A program made the translations under genes and the position numbers. From NCBI GenBank assembly GCA_000729835.1, contig JFHB01000034.1, positions 1-64,000 of the forward strand: a stretch of DNA of 64,000 bases. Direction: 5' to 3'. Source of the DNA: Atkinsonella hypoxylon (taxonomy: Eukaryota > Ascomycota > Sordariomycetes > Hypocreales > Clavicipitaceae). Shown piece by piece: positions 44,934 to 57,800 of this stretch (position 1 is its first letter; each line of letters starts with the position of its first letter). The notes beneath the pieces were generated by a model. That model saw only the letters and a program-made list of their open reading frames with translations. It searched no databases and had not been told where the DNA came from.

Positions 44934-47900
44934 CTATGTGTCTGCCCGTACGACCCTCAATTGTCTCTTCCTCTTGGCTCGCCGCGCCTCATCCCGGGCC
45001 GCCACCAGCTTCATACGAACTTGTTCTTGGCCAGCCCAGGTACGTGATGAGATGCGCATACGCGCGATAAAGCGCGCCATGGTGAGAAAAGGTCGGATAG
45101 AGGCGGGCTTTGTGTGAGCAGGCATAAGACCGTTTTGCGCGGCGGGGAGAGCCAGGGGCTTGTTGCTCTGGAGAAGATGTGTGCGAATATGCTCGAGTTC
45201 GCGCAGCTGTGCCTTGTTGCTGTCGCCGCAGGTTAGCAGGTGTAGTGTCGGGGGGTGTGAGTGAAGTCGGGTACGAACCAAGCATTTGCAACATCAAGTT
45301 GCAGCTGAACGAATTTTTTGGCAAAGGCAACGTCTGAGCGGAGGAGGGCCTCGCGCTCCCAGCGCGCCTGCATCCACTCCATTTGCGTCACCATCCCCTT
45401 GACTTCCTTCCTGTGGCGTTCTTCAGCACCTTCCGCCGCGCGGACGAGGGTGTCAAAAGCGTGATTGTCTGACTCGAGGGCTTTGTCGCGCCGTGTCGTG
45501 GCATCCTGGCCATCGGGGTAGCTCAATGCCGGGCCGTTGGAGGTCCGGAGCAATTGGATATCGCGCTGTAGCTTCTCGGCGCTCATGCGGAAGGCCGCTC
45601 GCTCACTTCGCACCCGTTCCAGTTTTCGTCGCAGCGCTGCCTCCGTAGCAGTCAGTCCGTCAATCAGTTCTTGTTGCTGCCGCACATCACTTTCGAGATT
45701 CTCGATTTCCGCCTGGCTCCTGCGGAGGTACTTGCCCTGCTTGGTGCTTTCTGTTTGTGAAGTAAGGGCGACGTCTCGCTCCCGTTCAGCCTTGTCGAGT
45801 TTGTGTTTCAGACGGCGAATAGCTTTGTCGTGCTGTGCTGCAGCCTCATCTGCTTGCTCTCTAGCCTCGTCGAGGACTTCCTCTAATACAACCTTTTGAT
45901 CTTCCAAGTCATTTAACTGGCTGAGCAATTCCTCCAGACGTAGAGAGGCTTGCTTCTCTGCATCAGTACTCTGAACTCTCAGCGCTTCAAGGGCATGGTA
46001 AGCTTCAGAAAGCTTCTTCTCGAGCGTCATTACTTCTTGGCTTGAATGTCTCTCGGGACTGGATAAGGGATTACCTAGCTGCGACAACTTCGCTTGATGC
46101 AGCTGCTCTTCCAAATTTGCGATCTGCATGTTCAGCTGCTTGACTAAATCACGATGCGCGGCTTCCTTTTGCAGGAACTCCAACTCCTTCTGTCGATAAC
46201 TCGAAAGATCTTTCCTCAAATTGGTCAGGCTGTCAACATCATCGCCCTCTTGGGGAGTTTGTGTCCTCGCAATCTGGTCTTGGTACAGTTCGACTTTTCG
46301 CTGCAGTTCCTCTATCTTGCGTTGCGCAGAGGGCAAGTCTTGCTTGCTTGTGGCATTGGCTGTTGAGGAGCGCATCTGGCTCCGCAGCTGCGTAATCTCC
46401 TGTCTCAGCCTACCCTCCTGAGCGGCAGCTGTCTCTACCTCATTCTCGAGAGCCTTTTCGGCGGCAATGCGTCCTTCACTGAGTGTCTGACACTCGTCTT
46501 TCAAGCGGCGAACTTCGATGTCTAGCTTCATTTTGGCGGTCCTCAAGTCGAGTCGTTCCTGGTCAACTTGAAGTGTATCGTTGTCTTGAGAAGACTGAAG
46601 TCGTAGCTGTCCCTGTAGTTCTTCCTGTTTCGCCTGAGCCTCTGCAAGGGCAGTCTGCGAAGCAGTGAGGTCTCTCTGCAGTCTCGTGATCTGATCACGA
46701 AGCGTTTGGGAATCCTTGCCAGCAGAGATAGCACGATTGGGTGTCCCATTCATGATAGACTTTGACCGCAGAATTTCAACTTCATCCTCTAACGCCACAA
46801 CCTTATTCACATGTGCTTGATAGTCGATCTGAGTTTGTCGAAGTTCATCTCGGACTGTGGAGAGCTCATTTCGCAAGCTGGTTAACAATGTTTGTCGGGC
46901 TTCAAGAGCATCCTGAAGGTCATCAATCTGGCGAGACATTACAGCCTCCTCGTTCTTATGCCGTTCTGTCTCACTCTCCATAGCTTTTTGCAAGGTCGTT
47001 TCCCTAGTCGACAGGTTGCCTTCGGCTTCGCGAAGCCGGTCGATGGTGCGTTGGAGGCCCGCTGCCTTCTCCTCCGCTCTATTACGTTCTGATACTAATG
47101 CTTGCTTCTCGTTCTCCCATTTTTCGCTGTCATTGTCGTAGAGATTGTCCCGTTCCCGGACCTCAGCCTGTAGGTTTGATATTTCATCGTTTAATCGTTC
47201 TATCTCGTCTTGGTATTGTTGTCGCAAGTCCTTTTCAATCTCGAGAGCATAGTCCTTCTCATCTAATACGCTCTGTTCAAGATGTTCAATTTCTCTCTCC
47301 AACCGCTGAATGTCTTGCTGAAAGACCCTTGACTCAGCAACCAAGGAATCATGTCGCTCCTGCAACAGATCTTTCGCTTCTGCAACAGCAAGAAGCTCTG
47401 TTTCCAGTTCATGAACTCTTGCAGAATTGGAATCTCGTCCCTGTTGCAGTTCCTCGATATCCAGTCTCATTTCCTCCATTTCTGATCTCAGTTGCCCATT
47501 CTCCTGATTTGCCCTAGCCAGCTCCTTTTCCAAATCTGCATACTCCCGACCGGATCTGTCTAACTCTTCTTGTAATCGGGTGATCTTCTCTTCGACTTGA
47601 CGAGATAGACCCTTTGTCAGAACAGATTTGTTCGCTATTTCTCCCTGAAGTTCTTCTAGATCTCTCTCAGCACGGTCTTTTTGAGAAACTGCGTCACTGA
47701 CCGCCTCCTTGAGTTCATCAATCTGCTCCTCTAGTTGGCGTGTACTCAGCTCGAGATCCTGAATTGTCTCCTTGGCCTCCTCTAATGCCTCTTTCTGGTT
47801 TCCTGCTTCCTCTAACTCGGCCATTCTTTGTCGTGACTCTCTGACTTGATTCTCAGCTGCCTCCATTTTGTCTTTCAGGTCGTCTAACTCGTCATCTCGC

Positions 47901-48895
47901 TCGGTGATTATTCTGTCCTTTTCGCGTAAATCTGCCTCGAGATCTTCAATATTGTCGCGGAGGTTTTGTAACTGGTCTTCGTCGTCGCGACTTTGGTTCA
48001 GTTGGCGATGCAAGTTATCTATGTTGGCTTCTTTTTCCTCAAGCGCCTTCTGCAAGCGCTCCAGTTCCACGCGTCGGCTGTCATCACTCGGCTTTCTTTT
48101 TGCTTTTTCTTGCAGCTCCTGCATTTGTTGCCGATAAGTTTCAAGATCTCTTTCAGCTGTTGAGACATGTTTTTTATATCGCTGAAGTTCTCGTTGCATT
48201 GTCACCTTATCCACTTTCAGCTCTGTATTCTCTTTCAGAGCGGCTTCACTGAAACCAGGGCCAGCTTTGCGCAGGGCTTCTTCCAGGAAATGAATTTTCA
48301 GCTTTAATCCAAAATTTTCCTTTTCAATGCGGTCGATAACGTTCTCTTGCTCTCGAAGAGACAGTTGGTTTCCGTCCTGTAGAGGGCCCTTATTTCCACC
48401 TCGTCGCGGCTGCAATGCCAGTGGAGTTGAAGTAACACTACTGCTGTCAACTTGTGGTAGCGTATTTTCAAGGTATGATCGGTTTCGAGATCCGAGATAC
48501 ATTGAACTGTCCATTTTCGGTAATGCCGTGACATCGTCTTCGTCTATTGTGTCCAGGCCAGGACTATTCATCCCAGAAGCGGTGTTCTCCTTGTCATTTT
48601 GCCGGGCACTATTTCTTGTCACAGATTTGAGCATAGGAGTAAATTCGGCGCCGCCAATACTTGGGGGTAGGTTTCTGCGATCGGCCAATGCACCTCGCTG
48701 TCGAGGCGTTCGGAGACTGACCCCATTCGAACGACCGTTTCGAAGCTGTTGCAGAAAGTCTCCATCTTTGCCAGGCGACTGAAACGATGCTTCTTGTGAT
48801 ATATCAGCAAAGTCGGGTTGCCCGTGGAGATAGGTGGCATCGCCAATATTGGTTCGAGGCGTGTCGAGCGCACCACTGAGTCCTGGCTGCACCAT
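44934..48895 (-). CDS. Spindle pole body scaffold with CM1 and PACT domains (Pcp1/PcpA-like)
   Basis: Two minus-strand exons, 48895-45279 and 45219-44934, encode 1300 residues. Residues 1-175 are disordered with Ser/Thr-Pro sites. At about 177-222 is the centrosomin CM1 motif (REQENVIDRIEKENFGLKLK, IHFLEEALRKAGPGF) that binds gamma-tubulin complexes. A continuous coiled coil runs from about 220 to 1150. The C-terminus is PACT-like (ALLRSDVAFAKKFVQLQLDV, then across the intron ANACNKAQLRELEHI, ending in Arg-rich ARMRISSRTWAGQEQVRMKL), which anchors pericentrin-type proteins at the spindle pole body and binds calmodulin. CM1 plus PACT points to Pcp1/PcpA rather than Mto1/ApsB, though I cannot exclude the latter. 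A single-exon reading stops early and misses the PACT tail. An ACGCGT box lies 366 bases upstream. Confidence 0.85.
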
Positions 48896-49767
48896 GACTG
48901 TTCTCGTTGGAGTCGGAGAGAATAGCTGTATCTTAGAACGTGGGATTATCTAGCGACGTAAACTGTCGGATTGCTCGCGACACAAGGCATTTGAGGTGGG
49001 TGTGGGAGCCACGACGGCGACTTGAAATGGAAGAAGAGGCTTAGGCCTCGCGCTCGCGCTCGCTGCAGATTGTGATAGAGATGTAGATGTTTGGCAAATA
49101 GCAAATAGGTTATGCACCGAATTACACGACGCTCTGGTCTAGCCATAGATGAGTGCGTGTCATCAGCCCCATTACGCGATCTCAGTTTTCATGCTTGCAT
49201 CCGTCAACACACCAAACCAGTGAGTGTGTATGATAGCGCTGGTCGCTGGTCGAAACTGGGACGCGTTGGGTCTTGTTTACCTTATATCCCTTTGGGGACT
49301 AGCGCGGGCCAACCCATGTCCCCAGTCAATAGACAGTTAGCGACAAAAATTAAGCCAATCACTGCATCTCGTGCCATACACATACTCGGATAGAAGAATG
49401 AAGTCGGCCGGCCATCTAGCTCAAAATCATCAAGTGCTGCTGCTTTCAGCTATAGCTTCATCCCAACGCACCCGGCGCTTTGACCCATTCATCGAAAATG
49501 GTGTAGTGTATTGTACCATACTACTCCGTACCGGCCATATTACTGTATCGCCTCTGCCGTAGGTGCGCCGCTACATCTCACTTCTATTGGAGCTTCTAGC
49601 ATTTAGGGTCGAGCTACGGAGTATCCAGGGCTCCATGCTCCTCCATGCTGTACACCATACTCGGTGCTCCGTATCTTGTTCGAAGACTTTCAGCTGGAGC
49701 CTGTTGATCCCCTGTCTCACTACGCTGCTACTGCTGTCCCTAAGCTCCCCTATTCACATGGGCTGCC
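48896..49767. other. Divergent promoter region, PcpA-like / F-box gene
   Basis: About 870 bases holding both promoters, with one ACGCGT at 49261-49266. Short open frames only. Confidence 0.5.
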
Positions 49768-51894
49768 ATGTCGTTAGACAAGATCCCAGACGAAATCATC
49801 CAACAACTGCTCTACTATGTCTCGCCCGAGGACAATTTGCGCTGCTTCCAGCTGCTTGCTTATCGATTCCATAGACTAGCAAGCCAAGGCATTTTGTGGA
49901 AACATCATTGCTGCGCCAACTTTAAATACTGGAATCCAGAACATGGATTTCACGAGAAGCATCACCTGGCTGTTGCAGATGTCGATTGGAAGTACTTGTT
50001 CCTGGTTCGACAATACAGAAACCGTTTCATTTCCGAGCTTTTCGATGCTATCTTGGCCACCAAGGTTGGCCGCTTCAAGAGAATGGCGCAGATATGCCAG
50101 TTGGGATATGATGCAAAGGACTTTCTGTTAGACCAGTGTCATATACACGAATCAGCGCCGGATGTGCTTTCGAGGAGGTAAACTAGCCAGCTTTAACTCT
50201 CCCTCCTCGCACTGTTTCCTAGGGGAAATGACAACAGTGATTAAGATGTTCGTTTTCAGATATTTTAGCAATGCTATGCTCGACAGCATACATCGAAGTA
50301 TTGCCATCGAGGAATGGTACAGGCTTGGCTTTGACCGCGATTCGCTTGATGCGCAGGTTGCATCAAGGCGTCTCGAGAGGGCTCTTGGCGCCTTTGACAT
50401 GTTCGTTTTACACGACCAGCCAGGTGACCTTGAAGACGTACGTCCTTTTCATATTGATTGCAAAGCAGTCGCTGCTGTTTCGTTCTGTTGCGTGCTGACC
50501 GGCTGTACTTAGATATCACAAATGCTCGACGGGTTAGCTGCCCAGTTTCGAGCTAGCTGCCCGGGGCTCGTGGGACTCACAACTCGGGCTAAAGCTTTGT
50601 CTTTGAATAGATGGTTGCGTGCCAACGGTCTGACGGGCGTACACAATTCTGAACGTAACTACCAAAACTTGAGGAATTGCTTAATTGGACAGGCGCTTCG
50701 CCATGAAGAACATGAATCTATTCCCCTTATATCAAGCGCCATCTTTTGCTGCCTTGCGTCCAGATTGGGCATGAACGCTCAATGCTGTGCCCTGCCTGAA
50801 CATGTTCTTGCAGTTGTTTTCGCCAATTGCGGACAAACACTGGACAGCATTGCTGTAGACGACGCTACTGAGGCAGAGCGGATGTATCTTGACCCTTATG
50901 GAGTTGATGACGAAATACCAGTATTGAATCTCCAGGACATGTTCGCGCACTTTGGCTGGCAAACTGGCTCCGACGCATTCTTGGCACCAATGCCCCTGGT
51001 ATCTATGGTATTGCGAACAGCTAGGAACATCAGATCATCATTTGCTAGGACTCTGGAGCTGCAGGGCTTTGCTCATCCAGAGTTGACCCAGCTCCTGCGG
51101 GGACATGACGCGATGAATCTGCAGGCATCTTTGTACTCTGCACTTTGGTCATCTCTCATGTTGACACCGTCTAACACCTTTGAATGGCACGATCGCTTGG
51201 CAAGCTTTCTTCGTCGTGTGGCAGGAGCGTGGCCTGAAGATGCCTGGCTGGTCGAGAAATACCTTAGGCCTATCAGCAATGCGATGCCACCTCTAGTTGA
51301 CAATGGAGATGGCTTCGCCCATCATGTAAATCCGGGACTGGATAACCCGTGGCAACACTGGCGACAATTCCAAAACCAGGATGACCGAATTCCATCAGTT
51401 TTTCGAAGGAACCATGGCGCTAATCAGAATATCCCTTTCAAAGTTGGACAAGTCTTCCGACATGGCAGATATGGATGGATAGGGGTCATTACGGGTTGGT
51501 CTGTCCAAAACACTCAACAAATACCAGCGTCTACCCCTCAAAAGACGGACGATAATGCCAAGACAACTCAATCTACGTGTCAACCTAAGTCGGCTGCTCG
51601 ACCACCGAATCAATTCTACTTCATGTGCTTGTAAGACATCTCCCTGACATCCTGATTGAATAAATACCCTTATTGCAATGCATTAAAACTGTTGATTCTG
51701 ACACAAAGACTGCTCACAGTCCCAGCACTGGTTCAGAACCCCGTGTGATCACTGCAGATAACATACAGCTCATTCATGATCCTGCTGAAATCGCAGACGA
51801 TATGTTTCCCATGGCAGGGAAATTTTTCAAGCGCTTCGATCCGGAGACGTGTAGCTTTGTATCAAATATCAGGGAAGAATATCCTAATGATTAA
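49768..51894 (+). CDS. F-box protein with transglutaminase-like and YccV-like domains (FBXO21-like)
   Basis: Four exons, 49768-50177, 50260-50437, 50513-51630 and 51720-51894, give 626 residues. An N-terminal F-box (about 1-45, LDKIPDEIIQQLLYYVSPED...LWK) would bind Skp1 in an SCF ubiquitin ligase. A SirB1/transglutaminase-core-like region follows at about 205-310 (SLNRWLRANGLTGV, SIPLISSAIFCCLASRLGMN, ALPEHVLAVVF). The C-terminal part has the HspQ/YccV-like small beta fold, NIPFKVGQVFRHGRYGWIGV at about 500, interrupted by the last intron and resuming with RVITADNIQLI. The same three-part layout is known in animal FBXO21; bacterial YccV/HspQ binds hemimethylated DNA and modulates Lon. Substrates are unknown. 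The last acceptor is ambiguous (51719 or 51725), affecting two residues. Divergent from the PcpA-like gene. Confidence 0.85.
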
Positions 51895-52315
51895 TGTCTA
51901 ACAATTTTAAGACGATTAACATTGTCATTAATTGTGCAGTCTTTCAAATTTTCTAATTTTTTTTTATTTCAAACCAGGAGCGAAATCACCTAACTTAGCG
52001 TTATAGCATTGCGGATATCAAGGATAGGCTATATTGCCAGAAATTATCTAGGGCAGGGTAACTGGCGTCATAGTATATTGGCCAAGTATAAGTGTGTTTG
52101 ATGATTCACATGACCACGTATTATTTTGGAACTGTCTATGGAAGAATGTGCTGCAATCGTGGCCGATACGGTCTCCATTCATAGGACTTGCACATGTCAA
52201 TCTTTTCTGATGAGTTGTGGTATCGATGTGTCTCATTTTTATTCCTGCCGTGTTCGAATATGCTGACCCAGGTGCTCCTAAATCGCGCCATCACTAACCT
52301 GACGCCCGGTGAGCT
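51895..52315. other. Intergenic, convergent gene ends
   Basis: About 420 AT-rich bases with T-rich runs near 51950-51970; probably both 3' untranslated regions and poly(A) sites. No gene is seen. Confidence 0.5.
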
Positions 52316-53947
52316 TCATGACGACATTCGGATGATGTTTTCCAAAACCCCCTTTTCTGCTAGCTTTTTGGTCCAGCAATGCAGTGCGCCACCGTAATTC
52401 CTTTTTCGACTTCTCAGACGCTCAGTTTCGACTTCCGCAGACAGTGACTCAGCGCGAAACTGTACCATGGCCGCCTTGAGCTGCATACGAAAACTCTGGT
52501 AAGTATTGTAGGCATCTTCATTGTGCCATTCTGGACAGAGCAAGGCTGATTTCAGTCTAAAAGGCAATGCAGCACGGTCAATGTCTGCTTTGCAAAGGTT
52601 GAATTCAGCGAGCTTGTCATCGTTATCCACGTTCAAGATTGGCTCGTCTGCGGAAATGATCTCTGCCAATGCAACATTATCTTTCATGCGAGATTGCATG
52701 AAACGTAAGGCTGCAGCCATGACTGCTATGGTCTCGCTGAGGTGGCGAGATGGGCTGCGGCAAACAGCGAGCAAATTAAACGATAACTGGCTTCCTTCAT
52801 ACTGCAGCATTCTTGACTCGATTTGGGGTTTGGCTGCAACGGTCCAGTCATCATGTCCATTCGTGCGACCTGTAGCATTGTCAAAAAATTGTTCTAATGA
52901 ATGCCTGGTAGGTACTTGCGTTATTATTACCTATCTCACGCGGTTTGCTACGCAGACCATCTAATTCCCAGACGATGCCGCCATGTGGAACAAAGGCGAT
53001 GAAATGATACCCGTATTCTAATTCGGCCCTTCTTTGCTTACCGCCTCGTTGCCGACTCCTTTTCGAGACGGACATTTTTCTTGCTTTTGAATTGGCATCG
53101 TCATATTCGTTTTCTAGACATAAATCCGCGTTTAGGTGATCAATGCGCTGCGTGAAAGAATTATGAATGGCGCGAATAAATTTGTTGGAGCTGATGCGGT
53201 GACCTCGAAGGGCCGTGTCCAGGCTTTTCGTGGAGTCTTTGAAGTTGGTCAGCTGTTTGCCCAATTCGATGTCGGGGGCATTCATAATGATATTCAACAG
53301 GGCTACGGTGGCGCAAGCGTTGTTTGTGGTCTATTGGCGGAGTTTCAGCCGTGGACTTTTCTTAGAGCGTTGATGGTCATATGCAGACAACTTGAGAAGA
53401 CGAGTGACGAACCTGATTTGCAAACCATAAATCAGCTTCAGAGGCATGATCGACATCATCTTGTTCTTCCTCTTCGTCTTGAGAAGGATGATATTGAAAG
53501 AGGAATATCAGCCCAAAGACGGGTTTCCTACCTTTTTCTTAGTCAAGCTTGAAGATAAAAGTTCGGTGAAACACCGCAGCCTGAAGTACTTACGGCACTG
53601 CTTCTAGTGATTCCTGATCCATTGTAAATAACTCTTGAACTCTGACATCCTCTACTCCCAGGTCTCTGAGTATTGTGTTGAAGAATGCCTTTGAGCATGG
53701 TTAGACGTCTACGCATCTCTCATCATTGCGTTGGGCTGGATAACTACAAGCACGTGGCATCGCGATTGAGAAGGGATTTCGTCCATACCGGCTCTGATTC
53801 TAGCTCGACCCATCCTTGCCAGTCTTCGATATCTTGTACAGTGAGTGCACTGCATGCTTTCCGAAGAAGGTCGTCATCTTCAGTCTGAGAAGCCTCGTCT
53901 GCCGATTCGGCTGCCTTGCGTTTGGGGTTCCTTCTCAGGGGCTCCAT
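52316..53947 (-). CDS. Ubiquitin C-terminal hydrolase, UCH37/BAP1 type (family C12)
   Basis: Cysteine deubiquitinase. Five minus-strand exons, 53947-53789, 53688-53594, 53527-53413, 53330-52931 and 52869-52316, give 440 residues. The UCH core has WVELESEP-AFFNTILRDLGV, PVFGLIFLFQYH, oxyanion Gln123 and nucleophile Cys129 (ANQ, intron, TTNNACATVALLN), His232 in YHFIAFVP and Asp247 in WELDGL: a full catalytic set. Between them is the crossover-loop region with basic KRSRQRGGKQRR. The extended C-terminal part (about 260-440, helical, with a coiled-coil stretch and a terminal KKLAEKGVLENII block) resembles the UCH37-like ULD that tethers the enzyme to the proteasome or chromatin complexes. Start at 53947: the frame upstream contains no ATG. 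Divergent from POM152. Confidence 0.92.
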
Positions 53948-54886
53948 TTCGCTTGGTAATTTATTCCCATATCCCACTGTACAAGTCAAATTGACGACGT
54001 AGGCAAAAGTTCCTGCAAGCTCGTAAGTGCCTGCTTCCAATCGAATTTTGCGGATGGGTGTTTCTTCCAAGTGTGGCCAAACTTAAACTCGCGAGACGGT
54101 TACAGGTTTCACTCCGGTCACCACGTGGAAGAGCTGCAATTCGTGGACGAAAGGGCGAAAGTATTTAGCCATACCAATGCACCCTGCCTTGTCTTTCTTT
54201 ATCCTACCTAAAACATAAGCAAACGACATACAGAGCGATTAGGGCACGCACAATGATGTAGCCATGTACTTCAGAGCCCGCACTTTGTGTCCGCGATGGC
54301 GGTTCCCATATCCCAGCAGGGCTGGTTTGACTAATCGTGGTTAGCTTCGATTGCCTTTCCGCGATTCACTGCCATTGAGCTCGGTTGATTGTGCGGATGC
54401 TGAGTGTTGGCGAGTGGAACATGCCCAAACTGAGTTTGGGAAGGCGTTCAAGTTTCGGCTGGCTCTAGAGCGTCTGAATAAAGCAAAGATGCATTGAGAT
54501 GAGTCGGAGTAGGTAACGGGCTTCACAACCGGCCGCAATTGCAGCATGTTGATTGACGACGAATCTTTTCAGTCCTTCAGTGCATGTCCCGTTAGGCCAC
54601 CATGGACACCACTGGACGCCGTCCCAGGCGCGTCTCTACCGGGCCAGACGTGACAGGGCAGGCAGGTTGCCAAGGTGAGAGCGAGTATCCACACCGGCAC
54701 GTTCTAAATGTTGATGTCCACACCAGCACAAAAAGTTGCCAATTCCTGGAGCCGTCGTCATCGCAGCTGCCGTCTAGTCCTGCATCTGCACGAGACGCCA
54801 TATCTTGATTGAGTCACATTCGGTACCGCTTCTACCATTTTCGTTTCGATGTTCTCTGGACTACGACACGGTGATCACGGAATGCG
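53948..54886. other. Divergent promoter region, UCH37-type gene / POM152
   Basis: About 940 bases. A 69-codon plus-strand frame at 54602-54808 begins with ATG and could be an upstream open frame of POM152; otherwise I see nothing distinctive. Confidence 0.5.
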
Positions 54887-57800
54887 ATGAGCGCAACTCC
54901 TCGACTACGGTCTGGGTTCCCAGCAACTCCAGCTACCGTTACAGGCAGAAATCCACAAGAAACACCATCCACGGCCGGTACCTTCTCATCCGATGCCCCG
55001 TCAGCCAAGTCACCCACCTTACCTCTTGCTCCCGAGAATGTCACTTCGCGTCGAGCCGCAAGTGAACCCGTTATTCCTTTGACCTTGCTTGATGCCCCTC
55101 AACAGCGTTTATACGCCTTCGCTGTGTACGTGTTATTGTGGGCATGGAAGCTGTACGACTGGCTTCAAGTCATTGAAGATGGTGACACATCTTGGTGGCA
55201 TTTTCTCAAATGGATCTTGATTGATTTCGCCTTTCTTTTCGGCCTACCTGAGCTGAGGATACCATGGTTGGAGCTTTCACAGTTCATGGTGACGACGCTC
55301 TTCGCTGGGCATGTTGTTCTCAATTACATGCTGATGTTTAATATTCCCGTGAGTAATACCATATGAACTCTGAATAGAAGAGTGAGTCATTTGCATGGCA
55401 TGAAACTAAAATTGTCTTCCACAAACACAGCTGCCTTGGCAGACTTGGCTCCTTGGTTTTGCCAAGATTCTGTACGATCGTGAAATTTCTATATCCGAGC
55501 ATAACGTCAAGGTTTCCCGCATTCTGAATAACCACTCACTGATCATGGGGAAACAAATCATCAATATTCTTCCGGAAGGTTCTGCCGTTCTTAATCCGAA
55601 CGCGATCCCATACTGCTTAGGCCACAAGGATAAGACTGGTGTTTTGCTGCCAATCTACTTCAATGCCACTGTTCCTGCCGAGATTGAACTCGTTCGCATC
55701 GACCTCGACACCAATAATCAAGAAACGATCAAGATTGCCAGTCGAGAAATTCACAAGATCGCCAGAGCTATTCGTGACCAGAGTTCTGATCACAACCCGG
55801 TCGGGTTTGAATGGCAGTATGCTGTAAAGAAGCCTGGAGTCTATCGTTTGGGCAAGGTCCTTGATAACTACAAGCTCGAAGTTCAGCGTGCTACCAAAGA
55901 AACTTATGTGGTCCCGTGTCCGCAGGCCAGGATTAAAGCTGCAGAATCTTCGCATCGATGCATTCGCGACTTATCGGATCTATCGCTCGAGGTTATCGGC
56001 ACCCCACCTCTCAAAATTGTATACAGTCGGGCAGTGAATGGCAAAAACCATGACTTTCGATTCCAGAGCCTGCAACCTGAGGGTTTCGCCTCGCCTCTCA
56101 TTGCTGGAACGAGCGGGGCCACTGTGACTGATGCTGATGATTTCTCTTGGGTCCGGCCAGCGAAGGTCAGCGTTGGTCTGAATGAATCTCTTACTGCTTC
56201 AGGAGAGTGGGAATACTCCGTCGACGAAGTACATGACGCATTTGACAACGTCGTCAGTTACGCTAAGCCTGGAGAAGATGTGGACGCTGCTCATGCCAAA
56301 GGCTTGACTCAGAAGTTCATGGTAAGACAACGGCCGAAGATTAGGATGGAAGCTTGTGATCTCAGGAATCCCATGAAGGTGGCAAAAGGCAAAGCGAGGG
56401 AGCTTCCCGCCAAGTTTGCTCTTTCAGGGCCGATCGATGATACTTCGCACGAAATCACCTGGGAGTTCTCACCGATTGACACTCTCACTAACAGTGGGGA
56501 TCATGGCGATAAATCATCGATACATAGTCACTCAGCCAAGAATTCCAAAGATAGGGCCCTCATCTCTCAGCCTGGTCTATATACTCTCAGATCAGTCTCA
56601 AGTGGATCATGCGAGGGCGAAGTCGACGAGCCATCTTCATGCCTCCTCCTGAATCCACTGGAGCCACATCTTTCCATCCGGTCCGAAGATATTCCCGACA
56701 AATGCGCAGGTAATTCCATTGGACTTCGTGTTGATTTGGATCTGGTTGGAACCCCACCCTTTGCCATTCATTACGACATTATTTCAGAAGGCCATGCTGA
56801 ACACAAGAGCTTGAACGTTCCTGGATTGCGATCACAACTAGAACTGATCCCTAAAAAGGCCGGTCATCATAAGTATGTGTTCAAGGCAATCAGCGACGCT
56901 GTTTACCAGGGCCTCCCCTTGTCTGGCCAAGACAAAGTGCTTGAACAGGAGGTTAAGCCCGCGGCCTCGGCGAAATTCGTTCAAACGAGGGATGTGATCA
57001 ACGCTTGTCTCGACTCTGCAGTTGAAGTTAAAGTAGCATTAAATGGCGATCCTCCTTTCAATCTAGAGTGGGAGACTGTATTTGATGGAAAACGAAAGAT
57101 CGAGCGGGCAAGCAACCTGGATGATAACACTTTCATTATCAAGACATCACGCCTGACGAAAGGCGGTGAGTATATTCTTGCTCTAAGCAGTGTCCAAGAC
57201 AAGCGTGGGTGCCGAAGCTTTCTACAAGACCAGGTTAAAATTGCTGTGCGTCGCCAACGCCCGCGAGGTGGATTTGGACTGGTAGAGCAAAAGAACTATA
57301 TCTTGGCCGTTGAGGATACGCCCCTTAGACTCCCCCTTCGCCTTCAAGGTGAGCCTCCTTGGACGATACAATACCGAAACGTCAATGAATCCGGAAATAT
57401 CCTCACCAAGACCGCCACCGCCGCGAATGACCATATTCTCGTCAAGTCTAGGGGCGTGTATGAAATCGTCGACGTTAAGGATAACCAGTGTCAGGGTACC
57501 GTAGACACATCAGCTTCGACATTTCGGGTAGACTGGTTCCCCCGACCAGAGATATCCATCGTTCAGACTGGAAGCATAATGAAAGGCAAAGACGGGTTTA
57601 TCAAACAGGATGTTTGCGAAGGTGATATTGATGGATTCGAAGTCAGTTTAAAGGGTACGTAGACATAACTTGCTCAGAGAGAGAGCGTCTTGCAGACTGA
57701 CTAATGAGATTGCAGGATCTCCTCCGTATCACATCTCATATGAGATCAAACACAAATCTGCACAGGGCTCAAATGCCAAGTCTCCTATAAAGGAGTTTGA

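Noticed and set aside
45537..48137. Several plus-strand frames inside the PcpA-like gene
   Set aside because: Antisense shadows rich in Ser and Arg, as expected opposite Glu/Leu/Gln-rich coiled-coil codons.
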